This document shows positions 22,213 to 34,345 of a stretch of DNA of 64,000 nucleotides, piece by piece. The translations under genes and the position numbers were made by a program. The notes beneath the pieces are model-generated. The model saw nothing but the letters and a program-made list of their open reading frames with translations, was not told the origin of the DNA and did not search any database. Each line of letters opens with the position of its first letter. Position 1 is the first letter of the stretch. The stretch is from Stomoxys calcitrans (lineage: Eukaryota; Arthropoda; Insecta; Diptera; Muscidae), in contig NC_081552.1 in NCBI RefSeq assembly GCF_963082655.1, forward strand, positions 195,810,598-195,874,597, written 5' to 3'.

Positions 22213-23289
22213 CAACAACAACAACAACCAATCCGAAGGTTTTGGATATAAAAATTGCTAATGCAAGCAACATCAATGTACATCTTGTAGTTGTGTAAAT
22301 ATTTTTATATGATGGCAATGTCGCCTGGCCCCCTCTCTTGGTTTGGGGGAAAATACGAAAATGCAGCAAATCTTGTTTACTTAGAGTCTTCTTAGCTAGC
22401 TTGGCGATGAAAAGTTATGCAGCGACCAGATTCCAACTCTACTAAGAAAATGCCAACACAAAGAATGTAAAATATGGCCACAACAGACTTGAAAAAAGTC
22501 TTCCATCCAAAACCCCATAGCCATAACCAGAGTCAAAGTGCTTAGCCCTATGCTCATACAGTTACGAATGGCAGCTATTCTCTTCTATACACTGTTTGTG
22601 GACCCTTTAATTTATAATGGACTATTTTTTTTTTCTTAGTTGGTTTCTATGCGGCTTGAATGGCTGGTCAGTTAAGTTAGATTATTAAGGGATAAAATGC
22701 ATGGACATCTTGCAGCTCAATGTGGGGCTTGAATTAGGCAAATATTTTAATTGAATCACTTTTAACAAATGACCAACATAACAAATTTTCACTTAACACT
22801 TGTAGTGGCAATGTGCCTAAAGTCGATTGAATAAAACAACAACATTGTTGTCAACAGCATTTGTGGCTACGAACGGTCACACCAACGGCCTAGCAAACTT
22901 GATGCGATTATGGAGCAAGGTTAAGCAGCCATCCAACCATTATCTGCATTAAAAATAGCAACAAAACGATATCAACATAGGCTAAGATGTAGGTTGAAAC
23001 TTGTGCTTGCCAAATGACAGTGAACTGTCTTGGCGAACACGACAAGTGGTACTTCTGTTCAACAGCAAAATGCTATCATTTTGCTCTTCTCTCTAGTTTA
23101 GTTTGCAGACCTCAATTTGTGACGATCTGTCATCTGTTGCCACTTGGGCCTTATCTTGAAAAACTAGCTTACATGGCGATAGAGGCACACCCACTAATTG
23201 CAGTTTCCCTAAAAATTGTAAGGTAGTCTTGCAAACTCGCCTCCTTAGGATATTTCTGTGGCCCGTTTTGGAAGACTATTGAATTTTAA
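22213..23289. other. Single-copy AT-rich sequence, no gene recognised
   Basis: I see no repeat family match. Frames such as 23014-23226 have no domain features. A poly-T run lies near 22625-22640. Confidence 0.5.
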
Positions 23290-23494
23290 ACTTTTCAGCA
23301 ATTTCTAGAATCCAATCTAGAAAAAGACTTGATAGCCCAAGCATATAAAACATTGAAGGCAATGTCCTTAGGATAACGACTGTACTTGTTGAGTTTCCTG
23401 CTTCGAGAAAAGGCGTCAGCCCAAGACAAATCCTGGATGAATGCGGAGATTCACAAAAATGGGAAGAAGGTCCGCAAACTTTGTAAGGGAGCAA
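23290..23494 (+). pseudogene. Possible non-LTR endonuclease-RT linker fragment
   Basis: The plus frame covering 23426-23490 reads 'KSWMNAEIHKNGKKVRKLCK'. This resembles the PWWNxELxxLRKxVRKLF-type linker between endonuclease and RT in several non-LTR elements. No flanking domain confirms it, and it is cut off by the R153 element that follows. Confidence 0.3.
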
Positions 23495-25928
23495 GTTTCA
23501 ACAAGCCGGGCCGATTCTTGGGAACCAAAACCATGCATTCTGCTGAAACTTTCTACATACCAGGAGAGTCTGTAAAGGACTGCCACACTTTTCTAGACCA
23601 TACTTTGCACGATTGTTGCAAGTCGTAAAAAAACATTACGTGCAAAATTCCACCCCAATCGGTTAATAATCGCGGCTACTGGAGGCTCAAAATATCAAAT
23701 CGAGAGATCGGTTCTCTTTTAAGGCAAACAAAGATAATGGATAAGAATTGCTATACTTATACTTATGGGTTATGAATTGGATGTTGGAGACCATAGTAGT
23801 AGTATATTAAAGGGCCTGGGAGAAGCCTTTTGTAAAAACCTTCATTCAAATCGGAAAGAATTGTGCGATTTAAACCAAACTTAGCAAGTTTCAGCCAAAT
23901 CGGATAAGAATTGTGGCTCAAGAAATCAAAGTCCCAGCATTTTATATGGCAGCTATATCAGATTGTCAACTGATTTATACCTTACTTGGCATAGTTGTTG
24001 GAAGTCACAACAAAATACGTGGTGCAAAGTTTCAGCCAAATCAGATAAGAATTGCGCCCTCTAGTGGCTCAAGAAGTCAAGACCCAAGATCGGTTTATAT
24101 GGCAGCTATAACAGGTTATAGACCGATTCAAACCATACTAAGCACAGTTGTTAGAAGTTACAACAACAAAAAAAAGTCATGGAATATTTCAGCCAACTCC
24201 CATAAGAATTGCGCCCTCTAGTGGCTCAAGAAGTCAAGATCCCAGATCGGTTTATATGACAGTTGTATTAGGTTGTCAACTGATTTATACCTTACTTGGC
24301 ACAGTTGTTGAAAGTCACAACAAAACACGTCGTGCAAAATTTCAGCCCAATTGGATAAGAATTGCGCCCTCTATAGGCTCAAGAAGTCAAGACCCCAGAT
24401 CGGTTCATATGGCAGCTATAACAGGTTATGGACCGATTTAAACCATACTAAGCACAGTTGTTAGAAGTTACAACAAAATACGTCATGCCGAATTTCAGCC
24501 AAATCGGATAAGAAGCTATATCAGGTTGTCAACTGATTTATACATTACTTGCCATAGTTGTTGGAAGTCATAACAAAACTCGTTGTACAAAATTTTAGCC
24601 AAATCGGATAAGAACTGCGCCCTCTAGTCGCTCAAGAAGTCAAGATTCAAGATCGGTTTATATGACAGCTATATCAGGTTATCAGGACCAATTTGTACCA
24701 TACTTAACAAATTTGTTAGAAGTCGTAACGAAAAACGTCATGCCGAATTTCAGCCAAATCGGATAGTAATGGCGCCCTCTAGAGGCCCAAGAAGTTAAGA
24801 CCACAGATCGGTTTATATAGCAGCTTTATCAAAACATGGTCCGACTTGAACCATACTTAGCGCAGATGTTGGAAGTTAAACCAAAACACCACATGCAAAA
24901 TTTAAGTCAAATCGGACGAAAATCGCGCCCTCTAGAGACTCAAGAAGTTAAGACCCCAGATCGGTATATAGGGCAGCTATATCAAAACATGGTCCGACTT
25001 GAACCATACTTAGCGCAGCTGTTAGAAGTGATACCAAAACACCACGTGGTAAATGTAAGTCAAATCGGACGAGAATTGCGCCCTCTAGAGGCCCAAGAAG
25101 TCAAGACCCAAGATCGGTTTATATGGCAGCTATTGTGTAATATTTCAGCCAATTTGAATAAGAATTGCGCCCTGTAGGGGCTCAAGAAGTAAGATAGGGA
25201 GATCGGTTTATATGGGAAATGTATCAGGCTATAGACCGATTCAAATCATATTTGACACGTATGTTGAAGATCATGGTAGAAGCCGTTGTACAAATTCGGG
25301 TAATAACTGCCCCCTCTAGTGGGACAAGAAAATAAGATTCCAGATGGGTTTATATGAGAGCTATATCAGGTTATAGACCGATTTGTACCACACTTAACAA
25401 ATTTGTTGGAAGTCGTAACGAAAAACGTCATGCCGAATTTTACCCAAATCGGATAGTAATGGCGCCCTCTAGAGGCTCAAGAAGTTAAGACCCCAGATCG
25501 GTTTATATGGCAAACATGGTGCGACTGGAACCATACTTAGCGCAGTTGTTGGAAGTGATGCCAGAACACTACGTGCAAAATTTCAGTCAAATCGGACGAG
25601 AATTGCGCCCTCTAGAGGCTCAAGAAGTCAAGATCCAAGATCGGTGTATATGGCAGCTATATTAAAGCATGGACCGATATGGCCCATTTACAATCCCCAG
25701 CCACCACCAATAAGAAGTATTTGTGCAAAAGTTCAAGCGGCTACCTTTACTCCTTCGAAAGTTAGCGTGCTTTCAACAGACAGACGGACGTACATGGCTA
25801 GATCGACTTAAAATGGCATGACGATCAAGAATACATATACTTTATGGGGTCTTAGATGAATATATCGAGGAGTTACAAACAGAATGACGAAATTAGTGTG
25901 CTCCCATCCTATGGTGGAGGGTATAAAA
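23495..25928 (+). repeat. R153a repeat, long array
   Basis: The 5' module is degenerate ('aagccgggccgattcttggg', 'accatgcattctgctgaa'). About a dozen monomers follow; 'gatcggtt' repeats at 24088, 24245 and 24398, i.e. 157 then 153 bp, the first step lengthened by an AACAACAAAAAAAAG insertion. The 3' module with microsatellite and 'atggtggagggtataaaaaa' ends at 25928. Two different plus frames stay open along parts of the array (23913-24441 and 24836-25177). These frames are repeat-borne. Confidence 0.8.
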
Positions 25929-25974
25929 AACTTTATTTGTTTTTTTCTTAAGCCACTATTTTGTAAACAACAAC

Positions 25975-26637
25975 AAAACAAGTAAAAGAGTGGTAAGTTC
26001 GGTGGGGCCCAATCTTTGAAACCCTCCACCATGGATTCTGCTAATATATGGGATCTATATCTGTTTATAGACCGACTTTGATCATACTTGACACAGTTGT
26101 TGAGAGTTATAACAGAACACTATATGGAAAATATCATCCAAATCGTACAAAAATTGCGGCTTGTAAGAGCTCATGAAGTCACATCGTGGGATCGGTTAAT
26201 ATGGGAGCTATATCAGGTTATAGACCGACTAGAACCCTACTTTTTACAGTTGCTGAAAGTCATAACAGAACACTATGTGCAAAATTTCAGCCATATCGGA
26301 CAAAAATTGCGGCTTGTAAGGGCTCAAGAAGTCCAATCGGGAGATCAGTTTATATGGGAGCTATATCCAAGTCTGAACCGATATGGCCCATTTGCAATCC
26401 TTAACGACCTACATCAATATAAAGTATCTGTGCAAAATTTCAAGCGACTAGCTATACGTGTTCGACCGCTATCGTGATTTCGACAGATGGACGGACCGAT
26501 ATTGCCAGATCGACTCCGAACGTGGAGACGATCAAGAATTTATATACTTTATGGGGTGTTAGATGAATATTTCAAGGTGTTACAAACAGAATGACTAGTT
26601 AAGTATATCCACATCCTATGGTGGTGGGTTTAAAAAT
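25975..26637 (+). repeat. R153a repeat, short complete copy
   Basis: It has both terminal modules: 'aacaagtaaaagagtggtaa' with a worn palindrome (ttcggtg-g-ggcccaa), then about two and a half monomers, then 'cctatggtggtgggtttaaa'. This is the shortest complete copy here and the clearest template for the family. Confidence 0.8.
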
Positions 26638-27240
26638 TTCAATTAAAGAAGATGGATTTTCAATTGAAAAATTTTTTAAATGTGTGAAATTTTCAATTAA
26701 TTTTTTAATTGGCCCAATTAAAAAATTAATAAAATTTTTCGAAATTTTCACTAAATTTTTTAATCGATACAATTTGATAATTGAATCATTTAATTTTTTA
26801 ATTGAAAGTAGCAAAAATTTCAATCACGACTGTAATAGGAAAAAAATCATATTCAATTAAAAAAATTATCGAAGCAATTAATTTTTTAATTGAAAACGAT
26901 TTTACTTTCAATTCAATTTTTAATTGAAATCTTTACGTCGATTTTTTTTTTTGTCTAGGTTCTAAGACCAATTTTAATTTTTCGATTCAATTAAACAAAA
27001 TTATTGATTCAATTAATTTCTAATTGAGATTTAAAACAGTATCAATCACGATTGTGATTGAAAATTGTTTGAGATTCAATTAAAAAATTAATTGAATCAA
27101 TTGAATTTTTTATTTGGAAGTAACAAAAAATTTCAATCAAGTGTGTAATTAAAAAAAAATCATATTCAATTCAAAAATGATTGATTCAATTAATCTTTTT
27201 AATTGAAATCGATTTTATTGTCAATTGTGCGATTTTTTTT
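26638..27240. repeat. RepD, AT-rich palindromic repeat
   Basis: The sequence is built from variants of 'ttaattttttaattgaaa' in both directions and ends in 'cgatttttttttctgtgtaa'. The same end type appears near 36825, and 'tacacagaaaatttat' starts the copy at 33668. This suggests a short-ended MITE-like element (tacacagaaaa ... ttttctgtgta). Confidence 0.55.
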
Positions 27241-27335
27241 TCTGTGTAACTGTTGTTGTATAATGTCCAAACATCAATATGACATCAGCTCTTATTTGAT
27301 CCCACAATCATTTAACCAAACACACACACACACAC

Positions 27336-27366
<31 letters not shown>

Positions 27367-28604
27367 AACACAGGAAAAGCTTTCTCATATATATATAAGC
27401 CTCAGTAATCCAGAGATACATATCTTTTATTAAAAATTAAAACAAAAAATATAATTAAATTTTTTCCCAACAAAATGAAATCGTGTTTTTCGCGTTTCTG
27501 ACTAAAAAAAAGCTTTAATGTGACGTCAAATCTGCCATTTAAGCTGACTATTGAGAATTGCTGGCATTGAGGGGCAGCACAAAAGGGGCAACCAGTTTGT
27601 CCATAAGGAGTTCTAGTTATGCGCTCCACTGACTTTTAAACCGCTACTAAAGCAGCTCCAGCACCAGCCACCAGCTGTAACCAATGGCAGCTTTTTTGCG
27701 CTTTTCCGCAGCTTAAGACAAAATTTCTCAACTTAAATACGAATGGCCAGCCAGCCAGCAAAGAATAAACAAAAGTGGCTGAATTAAAACAAATCCAAGT
27801 GGAACACCCGCTCCCGTTTTTTTGTATCGAGTCGAACCAAGCCGACCAAGTTTGCAGTTATGGCTTAAGGTTAAAGCCCAAACAATCCTAACCACCACCA
27901 TCGTCATCACAATGATCTATAAAACATTTTCATGAGGCTATGATGTGAAAACAAAAATAATAAAATATAACAAAAAAAAAGCCAACAAAACACAAAAACA
28001 AAAAAAATTGCCTCAGACAAAAATGTGACTACAACGCAAATAGCCTCAGACGACAACAAGTTGAGGAACAACTGGCACATATGGGCAAGTAATGCCATAG
28101 CGCTAAACAACATTCTGCAACTCAAAGCTCCTTCAAGGTGGCTGAGTTGCTCAGTTCTAGATGACGACAATAACGACCACGCCAATCATCAATGGTCGCG
28201 TCAAAACAAAATTCATTTCATTTGCGTTTGATTCGAAATAATTTAGATCATAATAATGACACTGATGGCTAGACGAACGGAATATGATTTTTGGAACACC
28301 TTGACATCTTAGAGCGAAAAATGTTTGCTGTATGGCGGTGTTTTGTAAAATGTCCTAAGTCTGATGATTGGATAACCAATGCGAACTCCACCATGATTAC
28401 AGAAAACCGATACACAGACAAAGGGCACAGCAGACGGACATGGCTATGCCGAATCGGAAGAAATTTTTGAGTCAAACCATACATTTTATTAAAGCCACGG
28501 TAGTGGCACAAGTTTCAGTTTATGTTTTTACAAAAAATTCCATTGAAATGTTTCCTATGTATACCAATTCCATGCTTGGACCTAAACTAAATAACAAAAT
28601 TCTT
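27241..28604. other. Single-copy sequence with a CA microsatellite, no gene recognised
   Basis: A (CA)n run broken by 'tatata' lies at about 27319-27366. The remainder shows no repeat family or domain. The frame at 27203-27433 is the microsatellite read as protein. Confidence 0.5.
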
Positions 28605-29955
28605 TAAAACGGAATACGCTCAAATATTGAAGACATATCGGATAAGAATTGCTCCCTCTAGAGGTTCAAAAAGTATGATCGGGAGATCGGTTTATATTGG
28701 AGCTATACGAAATTTCAGCCAAATCGGATAATAATTGCGCCCTCTAGCGGCTTAAGAAGTCAAGACCGAGATCGGTTTACATGGAAGCTATATCAGTTTA
28801 TAAACCGATTTGGACCATACTTGACATAGTTGTTGAAAGCTACAAACAAAACACTTGGTGCAAAATTTCAGCCAAATCGTATAAGAATTGCGCCCCCTAG
28901 AGGCCCAAGAAATCAAGATCTGATATCGGTTTATATGGGGGATATACCAACATACAAACATGCATGGCACAGTTGTTGATGGTCAAATAAAATCACTTCT
29001 AGCATTATTTCAGCCGGTTTATATGGGAGCTATATTAAGTTATGATCCGATTTAGACCATACTTGGTAGAGTTATTGAAAGTCAAAATAAAACAATTAGA
29101 TCAAAAATTTCAGCCAAATCAGATAAGCACTGCGCCCTCTAGAGGCTCAAGAAGTTATGATCCGATATCGTTTTATATGGGAGATATACCAGGTTATAAA
29201 CCGAATTTAGCCATACTTGGCATAGTTGTTGATGGTCAAACCGAAACACTTTATGCCAATTTTGAGCCAAATCACATAATAATTGCGCCCTCTAGCGGCG
29301 CGAGGTTGGTTTATATGGGAGCTATATCAGGTTATGAACCGATTTGGACCATACTTGGCAGAAATGTTGATGGTCTAAATGAAATACTTCTTGCAACATT
29401 TCAGCCAAATCGGATAATACTTGCGCCCTCTAGAGTCTGAAGAAGTCAGAGCCGATATCAGAGTCATTGAAAGTCAAAATAAAACACTTAGTGCAAAATT
29501 TGAGCCAATAAGCACTGCGCCCTCTAGAAGCTCAAGAAGTTAAGATCCGACATCGGTTTATATGGGAGATATACCAGGTTATGAACATAAATGAGCCATA
29601 CTACTACTTGACACAGTTGCTGATGGTTAAACCAAAACACTTCATGCTAATTTTTGAATAATAATTCCGCCCTCTCGCGGCTCAAGAAATCAAGATCCGA
29701 GATCGGTTTATGTGGGAGCTATATCAAGTTATTAACCGATTTAAACCATACTTGGCAGACTTGTTGAAAGTCAAAATAAAACACTTTGTGCAAAATTTCA
29801 GCTAAATCGGATTATAAGTGCGACCTCTAGCAGCTCAAGACGTCAAGATCCGATATAGGTTTATATGGCATCTATACCAAAATAAATGGACCGATTTGGA
29901 CCATTTACAACCCCAACAGACCTCCACTAATAAGAAGTATCAACGCTAAATTTCA
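28605..29955 (+). repeat. R153a repeat, split by an NL1 insertion
   Basis: About eight monomers lead into 'cctccactaataagaagtat' and 'aaatttcaagca'. The element then breaks at about 29955, and its next expected block (tagcgtgctttc...cagacggacatg) reappears at 31230-31265 after an NL1 copy. The 5' module is missing. Confidence 0.75.
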
Positions 29956-31229
29956 AGCACTTTGCTTGGACAGAAAATTGAATTGGAAGTGTCACATTCG
30001 AGAGCGTACCGAGAAGGATCACAGATGTTGGGCACTACGAAGACCCTACGGCGCGAAATGGGGCCTGACAAGACCAATACTTACTTACGCCTCAGTAGTT
30101 TGGTGGACTGCGATGGAGAAAAAGTGCAACGTAAGAATAAAACAACAGGTTCAACGAACATATATTCTTGGCAAAGTCGGAGCAATGAGGACCGCGCCCA
30201 CTAGGGCACTGGAGCCTATTCTAGATATCCGACCCATAGACATACAGATTAAGTGTGCGGCAGCCATTGCGGCTGTGAGACTTAAAGCGATGTGAAAATA
30301 AATAGAGGATAGGAGCAGGTCATACCATCGCGGCATAATGGAGACGACGATAGGAAACCTGGAAGGAAGAGAAGATCGGATACCTGGGACGGTACTTGAG
30401 ATCGAGTGCGAGGCCAGCGGCACAGTATTGGATTGACGGAACCCTAGTATTGTCATATGGAAGATAATGTTACTCGAATGAATCAAAGCTAGAGAACAGG
30501 GTGGGCCAGATCTCCCGAAGAGCATAATCTGTTTTAGATTGCATGACTATAATACGGTCCAGCAGGCGGAGATCTGGGCAATTACGGAATGCGTGCGGTG
30601 TTTACGCGAGGACGTCGAGTATGAACATCTTTACGGGCGGTAAACAGGCCACAAGGGCAATAACAACCAGGACGATAAGACAACGAACAGTCTTGGAATT
30701 TAAGAAGGAAATTAACGCCTTCTCCGAGGATGGCACGATCCGCATCATTTGGATGGCGAGCCACAGCGGAATAACTGGGAATGAGAAAGCAGACGATTTG
30801 GCAGTGAAGGCCAGAGAGCTGCCGTCAATAAACTTGGTTAACCCGAAGCCTTTCGGGTCGACGCAGTCCGAGTTAAGGGCTTGGGCGACGAATGCGCATT
30901 TAACCCTGTGAAACAGCGAAACGGTCGGTAGAACTGCGAAAATCCTATGGAGTGATCTGGATCGTGAGAGGACAAAACTATTTACGCGAGGAAGTAAGAA
31001 GGAGCTCAGTATAGCTTTCGGTATCCTAGCGGGACACATAGAACTACCAGTTCACTTATGTAAAATCGTAGGGCATGCGGGGAAGATGATGAGATGTTGG
31101 AGCATATCCTAGGTGATTGCCCGGCTTTCGCGTCTAACAGATACCGGCACTTAGGTGGGGACACAATACCAGACATGATCCAACATAGAGCGCACAACAA
31201 GCCGATTACAGGCTTAGGTGTATGTCCAT
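29956..31229 (+). pseudogene. NL1 retrotransposon, 5'-truncated copy with its 3' end
   Basis: It begins within RT at 'GQKIELEVS'-equivalent sequence (frame 2 gives DRKLNWKCHIRERTEKDH), then 'GLTRPILTYASVVWWTAMEK', the linker 'ALEPILDIRPIDIQIKCAAA' and RNase H. The first RNase H motif has changed to CYSNESKLE near 30473, losing the catalytic aspartate. Further on are 'SGITGNEKADDLAVKARELP' and a C-terminal cysteine/histidine segment (DEMLEHILGDCPAFASNRYR). The 3' end is 'aggcttaggtgtatgtcca'. With a 5' truncation and an intact 3' end inside an R153 element, this looks like an ordinary target-primed insertion. Stops at about 30296 and 30910 and frameshifts inactivate it. Confidence 0.8.
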
Positions 31230-31265
31230 AGCGTGCTTTCTACAGACAAACAGACGGACATGACT
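31230..31265 (+). repeat. R153a remainder beyond the NL1 insertion
   Basis: 'tagcgtgctttctacagaca' and 'cagacggacatg' are what normally follows the point at which the R153 element at 28605-29955 is broken. This supports insertion of NL1 into a pre-existing R153 element. Confidence 0.65.
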
Positions 31266-32440
31266 GCCTCGCATGTCCGCCTCTCCTTTAGGTATCGTCG
31301 GATTAATGAACGGGGAAGAAAGCAGTTAAATAAGAGAGATGCGCAGTTCGAGCCCAGCGAGTAGTGATCCAGTTGTAAGCAAGGCCTTTTTTAGGTTCAC
31401 AAGAAGATGGAGAAAGCAATCCGGGGTACGACGAAGGAGACTGGGGAATACAATGGGGCAATAATACAGAATGCTGGAAGGAATAAAACTGACATTCCCA
31501 TCACTTCTATGGAAGCTGATAAGAGAATCAGATCTCCCGAAGAGCATAATACTGCTAAACGCTGAAAAATAAAACCAGTTCCTCGCTTTCAAAGCTCTGT
31601 AAAGACCAAGCCAACCTTCCCTTAATGGAAATTCCAGACAGTGTTTTGCGGGGGAAGACCAATTCGGAACAGGAACAAAAGAAGTTAGCACAAGAGTCTT
31701 CGGGGGCCAAGAAGATGGTCTCTAAAAGTGGTAAAAAGCAGCCCCCTCACGCCATAGTGGCAAGGATGCACAACAGAGATGAGCTGACATATGAAGTCAA
31801 CGATATCAGCAAAGCATACGGTAGGATTCCACCAGATAAACCTTCCCAAGTGGAGAATCTGGTTAAAGAGCAGATTTTGGAACATGTGTTGAACCCTGAA
31901 AATAGAGTCCAACCATACAGATTATGAGCTGCGAGTATAGAGGGAGCATTTTAATGATACGCTTTGCGTCAGCAGAATGTATTGATACCGTCGCAAAAGC
32001 ACGTTAGAAGCATCCACACTCCCTGGGAGTTTGCAAAGCCCGACCTGGTGAGAAAAATGGACATACTCCAATTCACAAAGGCGACGGTCTTCATCAAGGA
32101 ACGGGATAGCAAATTCACGACGGGACTCATGGTGGGATTCTTGGCCATACAAAACAAAGCTTTGGTCGTGAAGAAATGGGTGGCCTTCCACAGGGAAGAG
32201 AAGGAGGAAGGAGCTCTCCTTGTGGTGGGCATTAACCAAGTCTCCCGGACATGTCTGGCTAAGATTAAAGGCATGGCGTTCTACGGAACCAAGGGTGTTC
32301 TTTTCAAGATTTGGAAGACTAGGATAGGCAAGGATCCACATATTGAGACATCAGGTAGTGCAGAGGCAAGAAATTCGATGCAGTCTAACGAACAAGGGAG
32401 CCAACGACGAGACCATCACCGACCCTCTTGATATTGGGAA
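31266..32440 (+). pseudogene. Non-LTR ORF1-like fragment
   Basis: Two open segments in the same frame, 31625-31927 and about 31964-32431, are separated by three in-frame stops. The first is lysine-rich (VSKSGKKQPPHAIVARMHN). The second contains 'DILQFTKATVFIKERDSKF', 'VVKKWVAFHREEKEEG' and 'GINQVSRTCLAKIKGMAFYG'. The alternation resembles the nucleic-acid-binding ORF1 region (DUF4780-like) of fly RNase H-bearing elements. That identification is from memory of the pattern and unconfirmed. Codon use and GC content are higher than in flanks, consistent with former coding sequence. Confidence 0.45.
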
Positions 32441-32690
32441 GACAAAGATCCTAACACTAAAACATCAGGCAGTGCACATCCCCCTATATTGACGACCCCC
32501 GCAACAGTTTTAAGGAACATGTTTTGCGTATCTGCACCTGGAATGTCCCCCCTCTTTCTAGAGAGGCCGCAGTATACACACTGGCGGTCGTATTGGAGAA
32601 ATACAGGCCAGACATTACCTCCACACACGAAGTGCGATGGCTTGGGAAGGGCTCCACAATAACACCGAGTGGTGAGTGGTCAAAGACTGA
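32441..32690 (+). pseudogene. NL2 (RTE-like) endonuclease N-terminal fragment
   Basis: The frame preceding and including 32524 reads 'DDPRNSFKEHVLRICTWNVP', then EKYRPDITSTHEVRW. This matches the start of an AP-endonuclease-type domain: the WNV motif and the ExRW motif, where the usual LQEVRW has become THEVRW. The copy at 40.4 kb has the same leader (IDDPCKRKKDHDLWIC). The fragment stops at about 32690, where R153 sequence begins. The domain nicks target DNA in active elements; this piece lacks most of it. Confidence 0.7.
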
Positions 32691-33305
32691 TTTGGACTGT
32701 ACTTAGCACAGTTGTTGGAAGTTATAAGAGAACACCACATGCTAAATTTTAGCTAAATCGGACAAAATTGGCGGCTTTAAGGGACTAAACAGGTCAAATC
32801 GTGAGATCGGTTTATATGGGAGCCATACCAGGTTACAGACTGATTTGGACCTTACTTGGCACAGAGGTTGGAAGTCATAACGGTACATAAAAACTGCGGC
32901 TTTTAAGGGCTTAAGAAGTCAAATCGGGAGATCGGTTTAAATGGGAGGTTCTTGACCGATTCCGACCACACTTGGTGGTTTGAAGTCGCAACAGAACACT
33001 ACGTTCAAAATTTTAGCCAAATCGGACAAGAATTACGGCTTGTAAGGGCTCAAGAAGTCAAATCAGGATATCGGTTTATATGAGAGCTATATCCAAATCT
33101 GAACCGTATGGCCCATTTGCAATCCCCAAGCACCTACATCAATAAGAAGCATCTGTGCCAAATTTCAAGCGGCTAGCTATCGTGATTCCGACAGACGGAC
33201 GAACGGACAAGGCTAGATCGACTCAGAATGTCGAGACGATCAAGAATATATATACACTTTATAAGGTCTTAGGTCACCATTTCGAGGTGTTACAAATTTA
33301 ATGAC
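32691..33305 (+). repeat. R153a repeat, 5'-truncated
   Basis: Four monomers of the 'gcggctttaagggctcaaga' kind, then the distal module ('gacagacggacgaacggaca', 'gacgatcaagaatatatata') ending at 'ggtgttacaaatttaatgac'. The final 'ggtgggtataa' is missing. Confidence 0.7.
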
Positions 33306-33667
33306 TACTACCCTACATAAATTTGGACATATGTTCATCATTTTACACCTACCACTTCTTTTCATTATTGCCTCAATATTGTCATTAAAAAAAAACATCT
33401 TCTCATTTAAGAAGCATATTCACTTTTCCAGCCAATATTTCTTAAAATATTTATTCTGTAACATATTTCTTATTGCAAGGAACCAGAAATGTCCTTGGCA
33501 ATATTATTTACCAGTAAAATTTTAATCTTACACATACACGCGCACACACACACACACACACACACACTTATTATCGCATACAAATAGTTTATATGCAAAA
33601 TTTCCGTTGCCCACAGCATTTAACTGTCAGTCAACTGTGAATAACCAATGCAATGTCCCCAGGCTGT
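33306..33667. other. Single-copy sequence with CA microsatellite
   Basis: A (CA)n run lies at about 33538-33567. There is nothing else I recognise. Confidence 0.5.
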
Positions 33668-33975
33668 CGTACACAGAAAATTTATATAAAAAATCAGTTT
33701 CAATCACGTAATTAATAGAACCAATTAATTTTTTAATTGAAACTGCTTCAATCACAAAAATGATTATATCAATCACTGTTTTTGAAAACGTTATTGAAAA
33801 TCTTTTCAATAAAAAAAATTGCATATTCAATTAAGAATATGATTGACAATTTTGATTAATTTTTTTAATGATCCAATTAAATAAATGATTGAAATTTTCA
33901 ATTACTTTTTTAATTGATGATTGAAATTTTTGAAAATTCCAATTAATTTCTATATTTGGTACACAGACGTTTACC
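33668..33975. repeat. RepD, AT-rich repeat
   Basis: It starts 'tacacagaaaatttatataa' and ends near 'atatttggtacacagac'. The body is of ttaattttttaattgaaa type, as at 26638-27240. Confidence 0.55.
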
Positions 33976-34096
33976 TCCTAGAAGATAAGCTTGAGGTGCG
34001 TTATTTGGGCAAAAGTCCGTGGGCACTCGTATAAAAAACTCTCCCGTGAGGGTTCTCCAAAAAATGTCGGGTCTTGGTTAGAGATGCCCTATAGAT

Positions 34097-34195
34097 TTGT
34101 TGTTGTTGTCGCTGCAATGTGTTGTGCGACAGCTATTGGCCGAAGAAAGACTCCGTTGGGTTAATCCGGCAGGTAGAACCGACTGCCATGGTATT
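34097..34195 (-). mobile_element. SINE-P fragment (CAA-tailed)
   Basis: In minus orientation it ends in a CAACAACAA tail ('ttgttgttgttgtcgctgca' on plus) after 'taccatggcagtcggttcta'. It aligns by eye with 62024-62120, which has the same order: catggcagccgg, ccggatt, cttcatcgg-like, (CAA)n. Only the 3' ~100 bp is visible. Confidence 0.55.
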
Positions 34196-34345
34196 GTCAT
34201 AGATTTGTCGAAATGTGGGACATATGGGTCTTTGAAATCTCCTTCGCTTTATATTGTACAAAATAGCCTGAAGTTACTTAAATATCACATTTGAAAAATG
34301 TTTAAGATTCGATTAAAAAATGATCGAATCAATAAATTTTTTAAT
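34196..34345. repeat. RepD-like AT-rich remnant
   Basis: The end 'aatcaataaattttttaatt' immediately precedes an R153a element. RepD sequence resumes at 36791 beyond the next two repeats, which suggests those repeats are nested in a RepD copy. Confidence 0.45.

Noticed and set aside
27203..27433. Threonine/histidine-rich small protein
   Set aside because: Frame produced by the (CA)n microsatellite.
32524..32706. Host gene related to craniofacial development protein 2
   Set aside because: The resemblance is to the AP-endonuclease domain of RTE-like elements, which is a common source of that name in automatic annotation. Flanks and the copy at 40.4 kb show a transposon.
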